A DNA stretch of 64,000 nt from Flavobacterium limi. GTDB lineage: Bacteria; Bacteroidota; Bacteroidia; Flavobacteriales; Flavobacteriaceae. The notes beneath the pieces are model-generated. The model was not told the DNA's origin and ran no database searches. It was given only the letters and a program-made list of their open reading frames with translations. The first letter of the stretch is position 1. Each line of letters opens with the position of its first letter. The stretch lies in the NCBI RefSeq assembly GCF_010645075.1, contig NZ_JAADZV010000001.1, forward strand, positions 62,001-126,000. Direction: 5' to 3'. Of this stretch, positions 9,516 through 18,078 are shown piece by piece. The position numbers and the translations under genes are program-made.

Positions 9516-9531
9516 GTAAACCGTATTTATT

Positions 9532-9563
9532 AAAAAAACCCTCTTCTTTTTACAAGAAAAGGG
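9532..9563 (-). terminator. Terminator-like hairpin just before the TonB receptor start
   Basis: On the minus strand the arms CCCTTTTCTT and AAGAAGAGGG pair with one mismatch around a 5-nt loop, followed by seven T residues. The T run ends only 17 bases before the ATG at 9515. A terminator here would have to be read through for the receptor to be expressed from the upstream promoter. Confidence 0.65.
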
Positions 9564-9571
9564 TGTAAATC

Positions 9572-9617
9572 TTTTTTGACTGAAACTTTTGAATTTCAGA
9601 AAATTTCAGTCAAAAAA
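9572..9617 (-). repeat. 14-bp perfect inverted repeat in the leader
   Basis: Arms at 9572-9585 (TTTTTTGACTGAAA) and 9604-9617 (TTTCAGTCAAAAAA) are perfectly complementary with an 18-nt loop. No T run follows on either strand in a way that would make this a terminator itself, so it is more likely a regulatory hairpin. Confidence 0.7.
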
Positions 9618-9720
9618 ATCAAATTGAGTTTGGAAATGTATATGTTTGAAAATGTGAGAATTAGTGGTATTAGATTTTCCAAACAATAATGACTTTAAAT
9701 TAAAAGTGTGAATTATATTA

Positions 9721-9728
9721 CAAAGATA
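9721..9728 (-). promoter_or_regulatory. Promoter -7 box of the TonB receptor operon
   Basis: On the minus strand this reads TATCTTTG, matching TAnnTTTG. It would start transcription near 9715. The -33 region is T-rich without a clear TTG. Confidence 0.45.
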
Positions 9729-9818
9729 GTGTAAAAAAAGATTTTATTTCTTTTTTCTTGTTAAAAAAATTACAAATCTTGGAAATCATCTGTTTAGTAA
9801 ATTACTATATGATTTAGT

Positions 9819-11036
9819 TTATTCTGATACTTTTATTTTAGAAACCATAAAAGCAATCAAAACGCCAAATACTCCGATAAAGGCAAAAGAAAACTGAAGT
9901 CCAAAAGTTTCTGCAATATATCCAATAATGGGAGGTCCCATCAGAAATCCAAGAAAGCTTACACTTGAAACAATGGTTAAGGCTTCTCCGGCAGAAACAG
10001 TCGGATTTTTACCTGCAAGGCTGTAAACAGTTGGTACGATAGTTGAAACGCCCAGACCAACAATCATAAAAGCAATTGTGCTGGGGATAATGTATGGAAA
10101 AAAAACAGCGGTGAAAAGGCCAAGAGAAATCATACAGCCGCTAATTTGCATCACGCGTTTTCGGCCAAATTTATTATTCATGGCATCTCCGATAAAGCGT
10201 CCGCTGGCCATCATAATCATAAATGAAGTGTACCCTAAAATTACCAAAGCGCCGGGAGCTTTTACAATATCTTTAAAATAAATACCACTCCAGTCAAACA
10301 TTACGCCTTCGCTTGCCATACTGCAAAAGCCAATTATACCCAGCCATAATAAAGAAGTATCGGGTTTGGTAAATAATTTTTTGCTTTCTTTTTTGGGTTT
10401 AATTTTTTCTTTGGCCTTAACTAAAAATTTAAAATTAAAAACAATCATTACTATCACAACAGCACCTACAATTAAGAAATGCTGATAAGGACTTAAATGA
10501 AGTGAGAGCATTCCCAAACCAACTAAAGCACCGGTGAATCCTGCAAAACTCCACATGCCGTGAAAAGAAGACATAATATTTTTTTTAAAAAGTACTTCTG
10601 TATAAACACCCTGCGTATTCACAGCGATGTTGGCTAAATTTCCGAATATGCCAAAAGTGAATAATCCCAGGGAAAGCTGAAGTGCACTTGCAGCAAGACC
10701 TAAATTGGTCAGACTGAAAATATACATAATTAAAGAGAAAATCAAAATGCGGTGACTTCCAAATTTGGTAACCATTTTGCCCGAGAAAGGCATGATGATT
10801 AATTGACCAACCGGTAACGCAAAAAGTACTGAACCTAATTCTCCTTCGCTTAGATGTAATGCGGTTTTAATATCAGGTATTCTGCTGGCCCAGGTTGCAA
10901 AACTTAAACCCATACCAAAATAAAACATCCCAACAGCAAAACGAATTCTGTTCAGATAAGAAGCTTTTGCCTCACGATAAACTTTTTTAATTTTCCCTTT
11001 GGTCTGGAATAAAGCTAATGGATTGAAATCTATCAC
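9819..11036 (-). CDS. MFS transporter, YbjJ-like
   Basis: This 405-residue protein has twelve hydrophobic segments and the MFS loop motifs (GSHRILIF after the second helix, GRFIGDAMNNKFGRKRVM in the central loop). The start region SFATWASRIPDIK is typical of the YbjJ-like group of exporters or sugar-type transporters. The substrate is unknown. The only plausible start is a GTG at 11036; no in-frame ATG precedes the first membrane helix. A minus-strand -7 box (TACCTTTG, 11063-11070) lies upstream. It is followed by the leader of the TonB receptor. Confidence 0.85.
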   Translation of the reverse strand: MIDFNPLALFQTKGKIKKVYREAKASYLNRIRFAVGMFYFGMGLSFATWASRIPDIKTALHLSEGELGSVLFALPVGQLIIMPFSGKMVTKFGSHRILIFSLIMYIFSLTNLGLAASALQLSLGLFTFGIFGNLANIAVNTQGVYTEVLFKKNIMSSFHGMWSFAGFTGALVGLGMLSLHLSPYQHFLIVGAVVIVMIVFNFKFLVKAKEKIKPKKESKKLFTKPDTSLLWLGIIGFCSMASEGVMFDWSGIYFKDIVKAPGALVILGYTSFMIMMASGRFIGDAMNNKFGRKRVMQISGCMISLGLFTAVFFPYIIPSTIAFMIVGLGVSTIVPTVYSLAGKNPTVSAGEALTIVSSVSFLGFLMGPPIIGYIAETFGLQFSFAFIGVFGVLIAFMVSKIKVSE

Positions 11037-11147
11037 AGAAATGCATTTTAAATTTGTATATACAAAGGTATAGAATTCCTATTTTAAACATTGAAAACGA
11101 TAAATTGTTTATTAAATATACAACGTTATTGTTTATAAATTGTGAAT

Positions 11148-11711
11148 TTAAACCCTTAATACTCCCCGAAAACCTCTTGCCGCATAATAAGACTGAGCAC
11201 CATTGTGGTAAACGAAAACCGTATTATAACGAAAATCGGCAAAAAGGGCGCCTCCAAGTTTTCTAATTTCTGAAGGGGTTTTTATCCAGCTCGACGTTTT
11301 TTCGTCAAATTTACCAAGCTGTAGTAATTCCCGGTATTGTTCTTCATTTAGTAGTTCAATGCCCATAGCAGCAGCCATGTCAATAGCATTATTTTCAGGT
11401 TTGTGCTCCTTTCTTGATTCCTGAGCTTCGTAATCAAAACAAACACTTCTTCTTCCTTTAGGGCTTTCTGCAGAACAGTCATAAAAAATGTATTCGTTTG
11501 TTTTTTCATCGAAAGAGACAACATCCGGTTCTCCTCCGGTTTTTTCCATTTCATTGAGAGACCACAGCTTCTCAGGATTGGATTCCAGTTTTATTTGAAG
11601 TTTTTCCCAATCAGGCTCCTTATGACGATTTTTGTTCTTCTCAAAACGGTTTTTTAGGATTTTAAGCAGCTGCTCACTTTCTTCCGGTAACAATTCTTTT
11701 TTGTTTTTCAT
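11148..11711 (-). CDS. DUF4256 family protein
   Basis: A 187-residue cytosolic protein without signal peptide or membrane segment. Conserved-looking blocks (WSLNEMEKTGGEPDVV, YIFYDCSAESPKGRRSVCFD, GGALFADFRYNTVFVYHNGAQSYYAARGFRG) match the DUF4256 family as I know it, which is found in many bacteria and has no assigned function. Length is normal. The gene lies 13 bases downstream of the Gfo/Idh/MocA gene on the same strand, so the two are probably cotranscribed. Confidence 0.85.
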   Translation of the reverse strand: MKNKKELLPEESEQLLKILKNRFEKNKNRHKEPDWEKLQIKLESNPEKLWSLNEMEKTGGEPDVVSFDEKTNEYIFYDCSAESPKGRRSVCFDYEAQESRKEHKPENNAIDMAAAMGIELLNEEQYRELLQLGKFDEKTSSWIKTPSEIRKLGGALFADFRYNTVFVYHNGAQSYYAARGFRGVLRV

Positions 11712-11724
11712 GACAGATATTTAA

Positions 11725-12765
11725 TTACAAATCAATAATTTTTTTCTGCAGATTACTCGCAATTGCGGCTTCAATAACCTGCATTACTTTTACACCGTCC
11801 TGAGCCGTAACCGGTTCTGGTATATTATTGGTAATAGCATCATAAACACCATCAAAGTATTCAAAATAATTGCCCTGAAGGGTTTTGATTTTTTTGCGGA
11901 TTAGTTTTCCGTCAATTTCAGTATGTAAGATCCCTTCAAAGCCTTCTGATTCTGTTCCCCAGGAATCACGGTTTGGTTTTTTACCAATTTTTAATTCGTC
12001 TTCCTGAACATCGCCACGCTGTTTTAGGAAAGAGCCTTTTTTACCGTGAATGGTATAGGAAGGATTGGGTTCCCTCACAAAAAAACCTGCCTTTAATCGT
12101 ACTCTGAAATCTTCATAAATCAGTAACAAATCAATCCAGTCATCTACTACTGAGTTTTCTCTGGTATAACGAATATCCCCAAAAACTGATTTTGGCAAAC
12201 CAAACAGACAAACAGCCTGATCAATTAAATGCGGGCCTAAATCTTTTAATATTCCGGCTCCGTCATTGGAGGTTTCTTTATGTGCTTTTGGGCTTAGTAC
12301 CGGATTGTATCTGTCAAAATGAAATTCGGCTTCAACCAAATCTCCTAAAATGCCGTCTTTAATTACTTTTTGAATCGTTTTAAAATCGCTGTCCCATCTT
12401 CTGTTTTGAAAAACAGCCAGTTTCAAGCCTTTTTCTTTGGCAATTTGAGCCAGTTCCTGAGCTTCGGCAACGGTTGTGGTAAATGCTTTTTCAACTACAG
12501 CATGTTTTCCTGCCAAAAGCACTTTTTTAGCATATTCAAAATGTGTCCCGACAGGTGTGTTTACAATCACCAAATCGACATCATCGGCTAATAATTCATC
12601 AATTGAAGGGTAGCTTTTTACGTTTGGATAATCTTCCTGAATGAGTTTTTTGCTTCTTTCCCAGGAACCTAATAATTCAAAACCGGGGTGAAGATCTAAA
12701 AAGGGAGCGTGAAAAACTTTTCCCGACATTCCGTATGATAATAGTGCTGTTTTTATTTTTTGCAT
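11725..12765 (-). CDS. Gfo/Idh/MocA family NAD(P)-dependent oxidoreductase
   Basis: These enzymes oxidise or reduce sugars, inositols and related compounds with NAD(P). The start at 12765 (MQKIKTALLSYGMSGKVFHAPF) puts the Rossmann glycine motif at the N-terminus; a start at 12843 would overlap the neighbouring gene. The nucleotide-binding half includes VNTPVGTHFEYAKKVLLAGKHAVVEKAF, with the conserved EK pair. The C-terminal half carries DGAGILKDLGPHLIDQAV, where the GxxxDxxxH signature is seen as D-L-G-P-H-L-I-D. About 346 residues, as usual for YdgJ/YvaA-like members. Substrate unknown. It follows the OYE gene closely. Confidence 0.9.
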   Translation of the reverse strand: MQKIKTALLSYGMSGKVFHAPFLDLHPGFELLGSWERSKKLIQEDYPNVKSYPSIDELLADDVDLVIVNTPVGTHFEYAKKVLLAGKHAVVEKAFTTTVAEAQELAQIAKEKGLKLAVFQNRRWDSDFKTIQKVIKDGILGDLVEAEFHFDRYNPVLSPKAHKETSNDGAGILKDLGPHLIDQAVCLFGLPKSVFGDIRYTRENSVVDDWIDLLLIYEDFRVRLKAGFFVREPNPSYTIHGKKGSFLKQRGDVQEDELKIGKKPNRDSWGTESEGFEGILHTEIDGKLIRKKIKTLQGNYFEYFDGVYDAITNNIPEPVTAQDGVKVMQVIEAAIASNLQKKIIDL

Positions 12766-12799
12766 TAGTTTTATTTTAGTGTTTTCGATGCTGCTAAAT

Positions 12800-13870
12800 T
12801 TAAAGCTTAGCTCTTTCGTATTGTTTTGGCCATTGAATATCATCGTTTAATTCTCTTGCAAAATCCAAAGGCAGGTTCGGGTTTCTTAACGACTCTCTGG
12901 CAAATAAAATTAAATCAGCCTGACCGTTATTCAAAATTTCTTCGGCTTGTTTGGCTTCGGTAATTAAACCCACAGCTCCTGTCGCAATATTGGCTTCTTT
13001 TTTTACTTTTTCGGTAAAAGGAACTTGATAACCCGGTCCAATCGTAATTTTTTGATGTGAAACCAATCCGCCGGATGAAACATCGATTAAATCTACTCCT
13101 TTTTCTTTTAATATTTTCGAAAGTTTGACAGATTCATCAGGATTCCAACCGCCTTCTGCCCAGTCAGTGGCTGAAATCCGAACAAATAAAGGTAAATCCG
13201 AAGGCCATTCTGATTGAACTGCTTCCGTAATTTCAAGTGTAAAACGGATTCTGTTTTCAAAACTTCCGCCATATTCATCGGATCTTAAATTCGTTAAAGG
13301 CGATAAAAACTGGTGTAATAAATAACCGTGTGCAGCGTGGATTTCGACAACCTGATAGCCGGCTTCAACGGCTCTTTTTGCAGCATTTTTAAAATCAGAA
13401 ATCACTTTTTGGATTCCGTTTTTATCTAATTCCATAGGAGGATAGACTTCATTTTCATGATAAGGAACGGCACTTGGCGCAACAGTAGTCCAGCCAATAT
13501 TTGATTCGTCTAATTTTTTATTGCCTAGCCAGGGTTCAGAAACGCTTGCTTTTCGGCCTGCATGTGCCAATTGAATTCCGGGAACGGCATTTTGCGAAAC
13601 GATAAATTCGTTGATTGTTTTTAGTTTTTCAACGTGTTCCTCTTTCCAGATTCCAAGATCAGCAGGAGAAATTCTTCCCTCGGGTGAAACAGCTGTAGCT
13701 TCCTGAATAATCAATCCGGCACCTCCGCTGGCACGGCTTCCCAAATGGACCAGATGCCAGTCGTTTGCAAATCCGTCAACTGAAGAATATTGGCACATTG
13801 GCGAAATAACAATCCTGTTTTTTAAAGTGATATTTTTTATAGTAAGCGGAGAAAATAATAATGAAGCCAT
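12800..13870 (-). CDS. namA: Old Yellow Enzyme family NADPH:flavin oxidoreductase (YqjM-like)
   Basis: A 356-residue FMN-dependent ene-reductase of the YqjM/NamA class, which reduces activated C=C bonds and nitro compounds. Seen in sequence: the N-terminal strand with NRIVISPMCQYSS (class-typical cysteine), the QLAHAGRKAS motif with the substrate-binding histidine, HAAHGYLLHQFLSPLTNLRSDEYGGSFENR (FMN-site signature) and the phosphate-binding end region LILFARESLRNPNLP. Length is normal. The gene is followed after 34 bases by the Gfo/Idh/MocA oxidoreductase. The gene symbol is by family similarity only. Confidence 0.9.
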   Translation of the reverse strand: MASLLFSPLTIKNITLKNRIVISPMCQYSSVDGFANDWHLVHLGSRASGGAGLIIQEATAVSPEGRISPADLGIWKEEHVEKLKTINEFIVSQNAVPGIQLAHAGRKASVSEPWLGNKKLDESNIGWTTVAPSAVPYHENEVYPPMELDKNGIQKVISDFKNAAKRAVEAGYQVVEIHAAHGYLLHQFLSPLTNLRSDEYGGSFENRIRFTLEITEAVQSEWPSDLPLFVRISATDWAEGGWNPDESVKLSKILKEKGVDLIDVSSGGLVSHQKITIGPGYQVPFTEKVKKEANIATGAVGLITEAKQAEEILNNGQADLILFARESLRNPNLPLDFARELNDDIQWPKQYERAKL

Positions 13871-14072
13871 AGCATGTAACTTTTAATGTATTTTGACTAC
13901 CAATTGACTGAGATAGCGTTTAAAAAAGTAAAGTTACTGTATCTGCGTAAAAGTAGAAATTCAAATGTTTATTAATTAACAAACATTTAAAACCTTAAGT
14001 ATTATATTGCACTCTCAAATTAAAATAGAAAACGTTACTTTTGTGCGTTAAATTACGAACTAAAAATACAAA

Positions 14073-15413
14073 ATGGATATAGTTATCAAACTCTCTCAAT
14101 TTCTATTGAGTTTATCTTTACTTATTATTCTTCACGAATTAGGGCATTTTATTCCTGCTAAATTATTTAAAACAAGGGTCGAAAAATTTTACTTATTTTT
14201 TGATGTGAAATTTTCTTTGTTTAAAAAGCAAATAGGCGAAACGGTTTACGGAATCGGATGGCTGCCACTAGGAGGTTATGTGAAAATCTCCGGAATGATA
14301 GACGAAAGTATGGATAAAGAGCAAATGGCACTACCTCCACAGCCTTGGGAATTTCGTTCGAAACCTGCATGGCAACGCTTGATTATTATGTTGGGGGGGG
14401 TTACAGTAAATTTTATTCTGGCTTTTATTATATATATAGGTATGGCCTTTGCATATGGTGATACTTATATTGCTAACGCTGACTTAAAAGACGGTGTTTG
14501 GATTGAAAATCCTTTAATGCTTAAATTGGGATTTAAAACCGGAGATAAATTGATTGCCCTCGATGGGCAGAAAATCGAAAAATTGAATAATGATATTGGG
14601 GAGAATATTGTTATGTCAAAAGAAATTCTGATTGAAAGAAACGGGAAACAACAAGTTATTAATATTCCTACTGATGTTATTGATCAATTGTCAAAACATG
14701 AAAAGAGTCCGCTTATTATTGCCAGAATGCCTTTTGTTGTCGCTAGTGTTACCGAAGAGTCTCCAAATAAAAATTTAAAAGCAAAAGATTTATTTCTTTC
14801 TCTTAATGGCGAAAAAATAAAATATTTTGATGAGGCAAGAGCAATTTTAGAGAAAAATAAGAATAAAACAATCAAGGCTGTCGTTTTACGCGATTTCAAA
14901 GAAACACCAATAACTTTGAAAGTTTCTGCTGATGGAAAACTGGGAGTACAGCCTGGTGAATTGGAGATAAAAGAATTAGAAAAGTTAGGTTATTATAAAA
15001 TTACTACCAGAGAATATAGTTTTGCAGAATCAATTCCGGTTGGACTTCAAAAAGGTAAGGATAAGTTATTCGGTTATGGAAGACAGTTGAAAATGATCTT
15101 TAATCCTGAAACAAAAGCATATAAACAGGTAGGTGGTTTTGCAGCGATTTACAACATTTTTCCTAGCTCATGGAGTTGGGAAGTATTCTGGTCAATTACT
15201 GCTATTTTGTCAATTATGCTTGGAGTAATGAATTTATTGCCAATTCCTGCCCTTGATGGAGGTCATGTGATGTTTTTATTGTATGAAATAATCAGTGGTA
15301 AAAAACCGAGTGATAAATTTCTTGAAAACGCCCAAATGGTTGGTTTCGTTCTACTTATAGCACTGCTTTTGTTTGCCAACGGAAACGATATTTACAAGGC
15401 AATTGTCAAGTAG
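14073..15413 (+). CDS. rseP: RIP metalloprotease RseP (site-2 protease)
   Basis: A membrane-embedded zinc protease that cleaves membrane segments of anti-sigma factors and signal peptides. The zinc motif HELGH is at residues 21-25 in the first helix, a PDZ-like region lies between about 150 and 310, and the third ligand motif LLPIPALDGGH is near residue 390. The family's usual size is about 440-450 residues and this one has 446. A run of eight G residues (14393-14400) falls in the codons for MLGGV, unusual in this AT-rich gene. A TACTTTTG box at 14036-14043 may be its promoter. Confidence 0.95.
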   Translation: MDIVIKLSQFLLSLSLLIILHELGHFIPAKLFKTRVEKFYLFFDVKFSLFKKQIGETVYGIGWLPLGGYVKISGMIDESMDKEQMALPPQPWEFRSKPAWQRLIIMLGGVTVNFILAFIIYIGMAFAYGDTYIANADLKDGVWIENPLMLKLGFKTGDKLIALDGQKIEKLNNDIGENIVMSKEILIERNGKQQVINIPTDVIDQLSKHEKSPLIIARMPFVVASVTEESPNKNLKAKDLFLSLNGEKIKYFDEARAILEKNKNKTIKAVVLRDFKETPITLKVSADGKLGVQPGELEIKELEKLGYYKITTREYSFAESIPVGLQKGKDKLFGYGRQLKMIFNPETKAYKQVGGFAAIYNIFPSSWSWEVFWSITAILSIMLGVMNLLPIPALDGGHVMFLLYEIISGKKPSDKFLENAQMVGFVLLIALLLFANGNDIYKAIVK

Positions 15414-15443
15414 AAAAAATATTTTTTAAAAAGAGTTAAAATA

Positions 15444-15475
15444 TTTTTGAGAAACTAAAAATTCAATTATATTTG
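15444..15475 (+). promoter_or_regulatory. Promoter of the tRNA-Asn genes
   Basis: A TTTTTG element (15444-15449) is followed after 18 bases by TATATTTG (15468-15475), an exact TAnnTTTG box. Transcription should begin about 20 bases before the first tRNA. Confidence 0.65.
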
Positions 15476-15499
15476 CACTCGCTAAAAAGAGCAACAACT

Positions 15500-15573
15500 T
15501 CCTCCTTAGCTCAGTTGGTTAGAGCATCTGACTGTTAATCAGAGGGTCCTTGGTTCGAGCCCAAGAGGGGGAG
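15500..15573 (+). tRNA. tRNA-Asn (GTT)
   Basis: A 74-base cloverleaf with acceptor TCCTCCT paired to AGGGGGA, anticodon loop CTGTTAA (anticodon GTT), T arm CTTGG-TTCGAGC-CCAAG and discriminator G. CCA is not encoded. Confidence 0.97.
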
Positions 15574-15611
15574 CAACTTTTTTTAGCAAATATATTGACC
15601 TTTAAGGTGAT

Positions 15612-15685
15612 TCCTCCTTAGCTCAGTTGGTTAGAGCATCTGACTGTTAATCAGAGGGTCCTTGGTTCGAGCCCAAGAGGGGGAG
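15612..15685 (+). tRNA. tRNA-Asn (GTT), second copy
   Basis: Identical in sequence to the copy 112 bases upstream, separated by 38 unrelated bases. It ends just before a terminator, so both are probably processed from one transcript. Confidence 0.97.
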
Positions 15686-15686
15686 C

Positions 15687-15720
15687 AAAAAAGACTATCA
15701 GAAATGATGGTCTTTTTTTT
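15687..15720. terminator. Bidirectional terminator after the tRNA-Asn pair
   Basis: A 10-bp stem (AAGACTATCA with TGATGGTCTT, one T-G pair) with loop GAAA is flanked by A and T runs. It serves the tRNA transcript and the converging minus-strand gene ending at 15735. Confidence 0.8.
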
Positions 15721-15734
15721 GTTTCGAACCGATT

Positions 15735-16424
15735 CTATTTTTTAGACATTGCCAGAGCTGTATTTTTACTTTCAAATAATTTAATCATTTCTTCTGCTTT
15801 TTCTGGTTGGTTGATTGCTTTTAGAGATTTGGCGCATCGTAAATAAAAAACAGGTTCTGAGTTTTCTTCAATGCTAAATAATTCCAGGTAGCATTTGGCA
15901 GCAGCTTCAAAATTATTCTCAAAATAATATTTATCGGCGACTTTTTTAAGCACCTCTGCAGATTTGTATCCTTTGTCTACCACGTTGGCATAGATGTTTA
16001 AAACGTCTATACTTACAGATCCTTTACTGTATTCAGGAACTGTAGTCTTAATAATGACTGGCTGGATGATCTGCTTGGTTTCGGTGGTTGTGATTTTCGA
16101 AGGTGCTATATTGTTAGTGGCTTTTACATATGCTTTTCGGTATATTGCGGTGACGGTCCTGGTGTTGTTTGGTCCCAGGTCGTAGGTGTTGATCATGTCG
16201 AGTTTTGTAACTTCGTATGTTGTGATTCTTTGTTTTCCGGCAGCAAGATTAATTACCTCTTCGACACAGTAAGCTTCTATAACAAGGTCTTCATCAGACT
16301 TGTCGTCAAACTTTAATGGTGCTTTTCGAATGTCTACGTTGGTAATTACCTGACTAACCTGACCAAAACAATTCAGTGAAAAAACACCTGCAAGTACTAT
16401 AAGATGTATTGCGTAAGTTTTCAT
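15735..16424 (-). CDS. Secreted protein with C-terminal TPR
   Basis: A 229-residue protein with a signal peptide (ending NCFGQV). The N-terminal half is beta-rich. The C-terminal 75 residues form two TPR-like units (AEVLKKVADKYYFENNFEAAAKCYLELFSIEENSEPVFYLRCAKSL region, then QPEKAEEMIKLFES). The layout resembles the periplasmic N-terminal part of Bacteroidota TPR/OmpA-type envelope proteins, but no OmpA domain follows. It is monocistronic and converges on the tRNA-Asn transcript. Function unknown; protein-protein scaffolding in the periplasm is a guess. Confidence 0.75.
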   Translation of the reverse strand: MKTYAIHLIVLAGVFSLNCFGQVSQVITNVDIRKAPLKFDDKSDEDLVIEAYCVEEVINLAAGKQRITTYEVTKLDMINTYDLGPNNTRTVTAIYRKAYVKATNNIAPSKITTTETKQIIQPVIIKTTVPEYSKGSVSIDVLNIYANVVDKGYKSAEVLKKVADKYYFENNFEAAAKCYLELFSIEENSEPVFYLRCAKSLKAINQPEKAEEMIKLFESKNTALAMSKK

Positions 16425-16665
16425 GATAATTAAAATAAGTTGTGACTGTATTGAAATTATATAATAAAGGTATTTATTATGTTTTGTTTATCTTTTATAT
16501 TGGCGGTGAAGTGCTTTTAAAGTCGTTTAAGTGCTGATTTTGATCTGTTTGGGATGGCTTTTGAAGTTTTTGATCGAAAGGAAAGTTGTCGAACCATTCA
16601 AATAAAACAAGTAAGTGTGTTTTTTACTAAGAAAAATAAAGGTTTACGAAGTATTTAAAAAACAA

Positions 16666-16691
16666 AAAAGCTGTCAAAAATGACAGCTTTT
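16666..16691 (-). terminator. Terminator of tRNA-Leu
   Basis: An 11-bp stem (AAAAGCTGTCA with TGACAGCTTTT) with loop AAAA lies 9 bases past the 3' end of the minus-strand tRNA-Leu. Confidence 0.75.
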
Positions 16692-16700
16692 CCGTTAATG

Positions 16701-16780
16701 TACCCGGAGCCGGAGTCGAACCGGCACGGTTTCCCACAGGTGTTTGAGACCAGCGCGTCTACCAATTCCGCCATCCGGGC
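16701..16780 (-). tRNA. tRNA-Leu (CAA)
   Basis: On the minus strand: acceptor GCCCGGA paired with TCCGGGT, class II long variable arm, T arm GCCGG-TTCGACT-CCGGC, and anticodon loop CTCAAAC giving CAA. The anticodon stem CTGGT/ACCTG holds one T-T mismatch. CCA is not encoded. Confidence 0.92.
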
Positions 16781-16937
16781 TTAGCAGACGAAAAAACAAT
16801 CAAAATTTGACTATTTTAACGCAATAGAATAAGCGATAATGTGCTTATTCCTTTAACACGGTGCAAATGTAAAAAATAAAATTAAAAGTTCTACTAAAAA
16901 TACTCGAAATTTTCCTTTCAGTGTCCAATAAATTTTC

Positions 16938-16945
16938 TAAATTTG
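16938..16945 (+). promoter_or_regulatory. Promoter -7 box of prs
   Basis: TAAATTTG matches TAnnTTTG. Transcription would start near 16951, giving a leader of about 115 bases before prs. Confidence 0.5.
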
Positions 16946-17065
16946 CACCTCGTTAAAACGAAGCACGCACAACTAACTACATCCGAGACAGATACAGGGA
17001 TTTGGCTGAAAAAATAAATTTAGCCGGACTCTATAGAAAACCGAGGAATAAAACAACAAATTATA

Positions 17066-18007
17066 ATGTCGCACCTAGAACCAGAAGCTAAAATTTTTGC
17101 TTGTTCACAAAGTGTTTATCTTGCAGAAAAAATTGCAAAAGAGTACGGAATTCCGTTAGGAAAAGTAACGATGTCAACGTATAGCGATGGAGAATTCCAG
17201 CCGTCTTACGAAGAATCAATAAGAGGATTACGCGTTTTTATCGTGTGTTCAACTTTCCCAACAGCCGATAATTTGATGGAATTGTTGTTAATGATTGATG
17301 CTGCAAAACGTGCATCGGCAAGACATATTACAGCTGTAATGCCTTATTTTGGCTGGGCAAGACAGGATAGAAAAGACAAGCCAAGAGTTCCGATTGGAGC
17401 AAAATTAGTAGCCAATCTGTTAAGTGCTGCAGGAGCAACAAGAGTAATGACAATGGATTTGCACGCAGATCAAATCCAGGGATTTTTCGAAAAGCCGGTA
17501 GATCATTTATTTGCTTCTACGATCTTTTTACCATATGTAGAAAGTTTAGGTCTTGAGAATTTAACGATTGCATCTCCGGATATGGGAGGTTCAAAAAGAG
17601 CATATGCGTATTCTAAGTTTTTACAATCAGATGTAGTAATCTGTTACAAACAAAGAAAAGCGGCCAACGTTATCGATACTATGGAATTGATTGGTGAAGT
17701 AAAAGGACGTAACGTAATCCTGGTAGATGACATGATTGATACAGGTGGGACTTTAGCTAAAGCTGCAGATTTAATGATCGAAAAAGGAGCGTTAAGCGTA
17801 AGAGCAATTTGTACACACCCTATATTATCAGGTGGTGCGTACGAGAAAATTGAAAACTCGAAACTAACAGAATTAATCGTAACCGATTCTATTCCGTTAA
17901 AGAGAGAATCAAATAAAATCAGAGTAGTGAGCTGTGCACCTCTTTTTGCCGAAGTTATGCACATGGTTCACCACAATAATTCCATAAGTGGAAAGTTTAT
18001 AATGTAG
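17066..18007 (+). CDS. prs: Ribose-phosphate pyrophosphokinase
   Basis: The enzyme makes PRPP from ribose 5-phosphate and ATP for purine, pyrimidine, NAD, His and Trp synthesis. The 313-residue protein shows the flexible-loop motif GWARQDRKDKPR near residue 93-104, DLHADQIQGFF near 132-142 and the PRPP-binding motif VILVDDMIDTGGTL near 216-229. Length is normal. rplY follows after 71 bases, then pth further on, a usual Bacteroidota order. PurF, which uses PRPP, lies 3 kb away on the other strand. Confidence 0.97.
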   Translation: MSHLEPEAKIFACSQSVYLAEKIAKEYGIPLGKVTMSTYSDGEFQPSYEESIRGLRVFIVCSTFPTADNLMELLLMIDAAKRASARHITAVMPYFGWARQDRKDKPRVPIGAKLVANLLSAAGATRVMTMDLHADQIQGFFEKPVDHLFASTIFLPYVESLGLENLTIASPDMGGSKRAYAYSKFLQSDVVICYKQRKAANVIDTMELIGEVKGRNVILVDDMIDTGGTLAKAADLMIEKGALSVRAICTHPILSGGAYEKIENSKLTELIVTDSIPLKRESNKIRVVSCAPLFAEVMHMVHHNNSISGKFIM

Positions 18008-18078
18008 TCATTGCGTAACGAAGCAATTTCACTACAATAAAATTTTGAATATTTTTTTAATAACTATATTTTTTTACA

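Larger units (their letters stand above)
9516..9715 (-). promoter_or_regulatory. Structured 5' leader of the TonB receptor (putative attenuator)
   Basis: From a predicted transcription start near 9715 to the ATG at 9515 the minus-strand transcript can form three nested or serial structures: a 9-bp closing stem (GTTTGGAAA 9676-9684 with TTTCCAAAC 9628-9636), a 14-bp perfect stem (9604-9617 with 9572-9585) and a terminator hairpin at 9539-9563. CTGAAATT occurs twice around the second stem, so the 3' arm TTTCAG has two possible partners. I see no cobalamin, TPP or FMN riboswitch signature. This is inference from base pairing by eye. Confidence 0.5.

Noticed and set aside
9516..9715. Known cobalamin, TPP or FMN riboswitch in the TonB leader
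   Set aside because: No conserved core words of these classes are seen on the minus strand; listed instead as an unclassified leader.
15500..15685. Integration (att) site at the duplicated tRNA-Asn
   Set aside because: Both copies are full length and there is no integrase or phage gene nearby; a simple tandem duplication explains it.
16701..16780. tRNA-Leu as a degenerate or pseudo-tRNA because of the T-T pair in its anticodon stem
   Set aside because: All other stems, the long variable arm and the anticodon loop are intact; one mismatch is tolerable.
17644..17964. 106-codon minus-strand frame opposite prs
   Set aside because: It is antisense to the PRPP synthetase motifs; a shadow.
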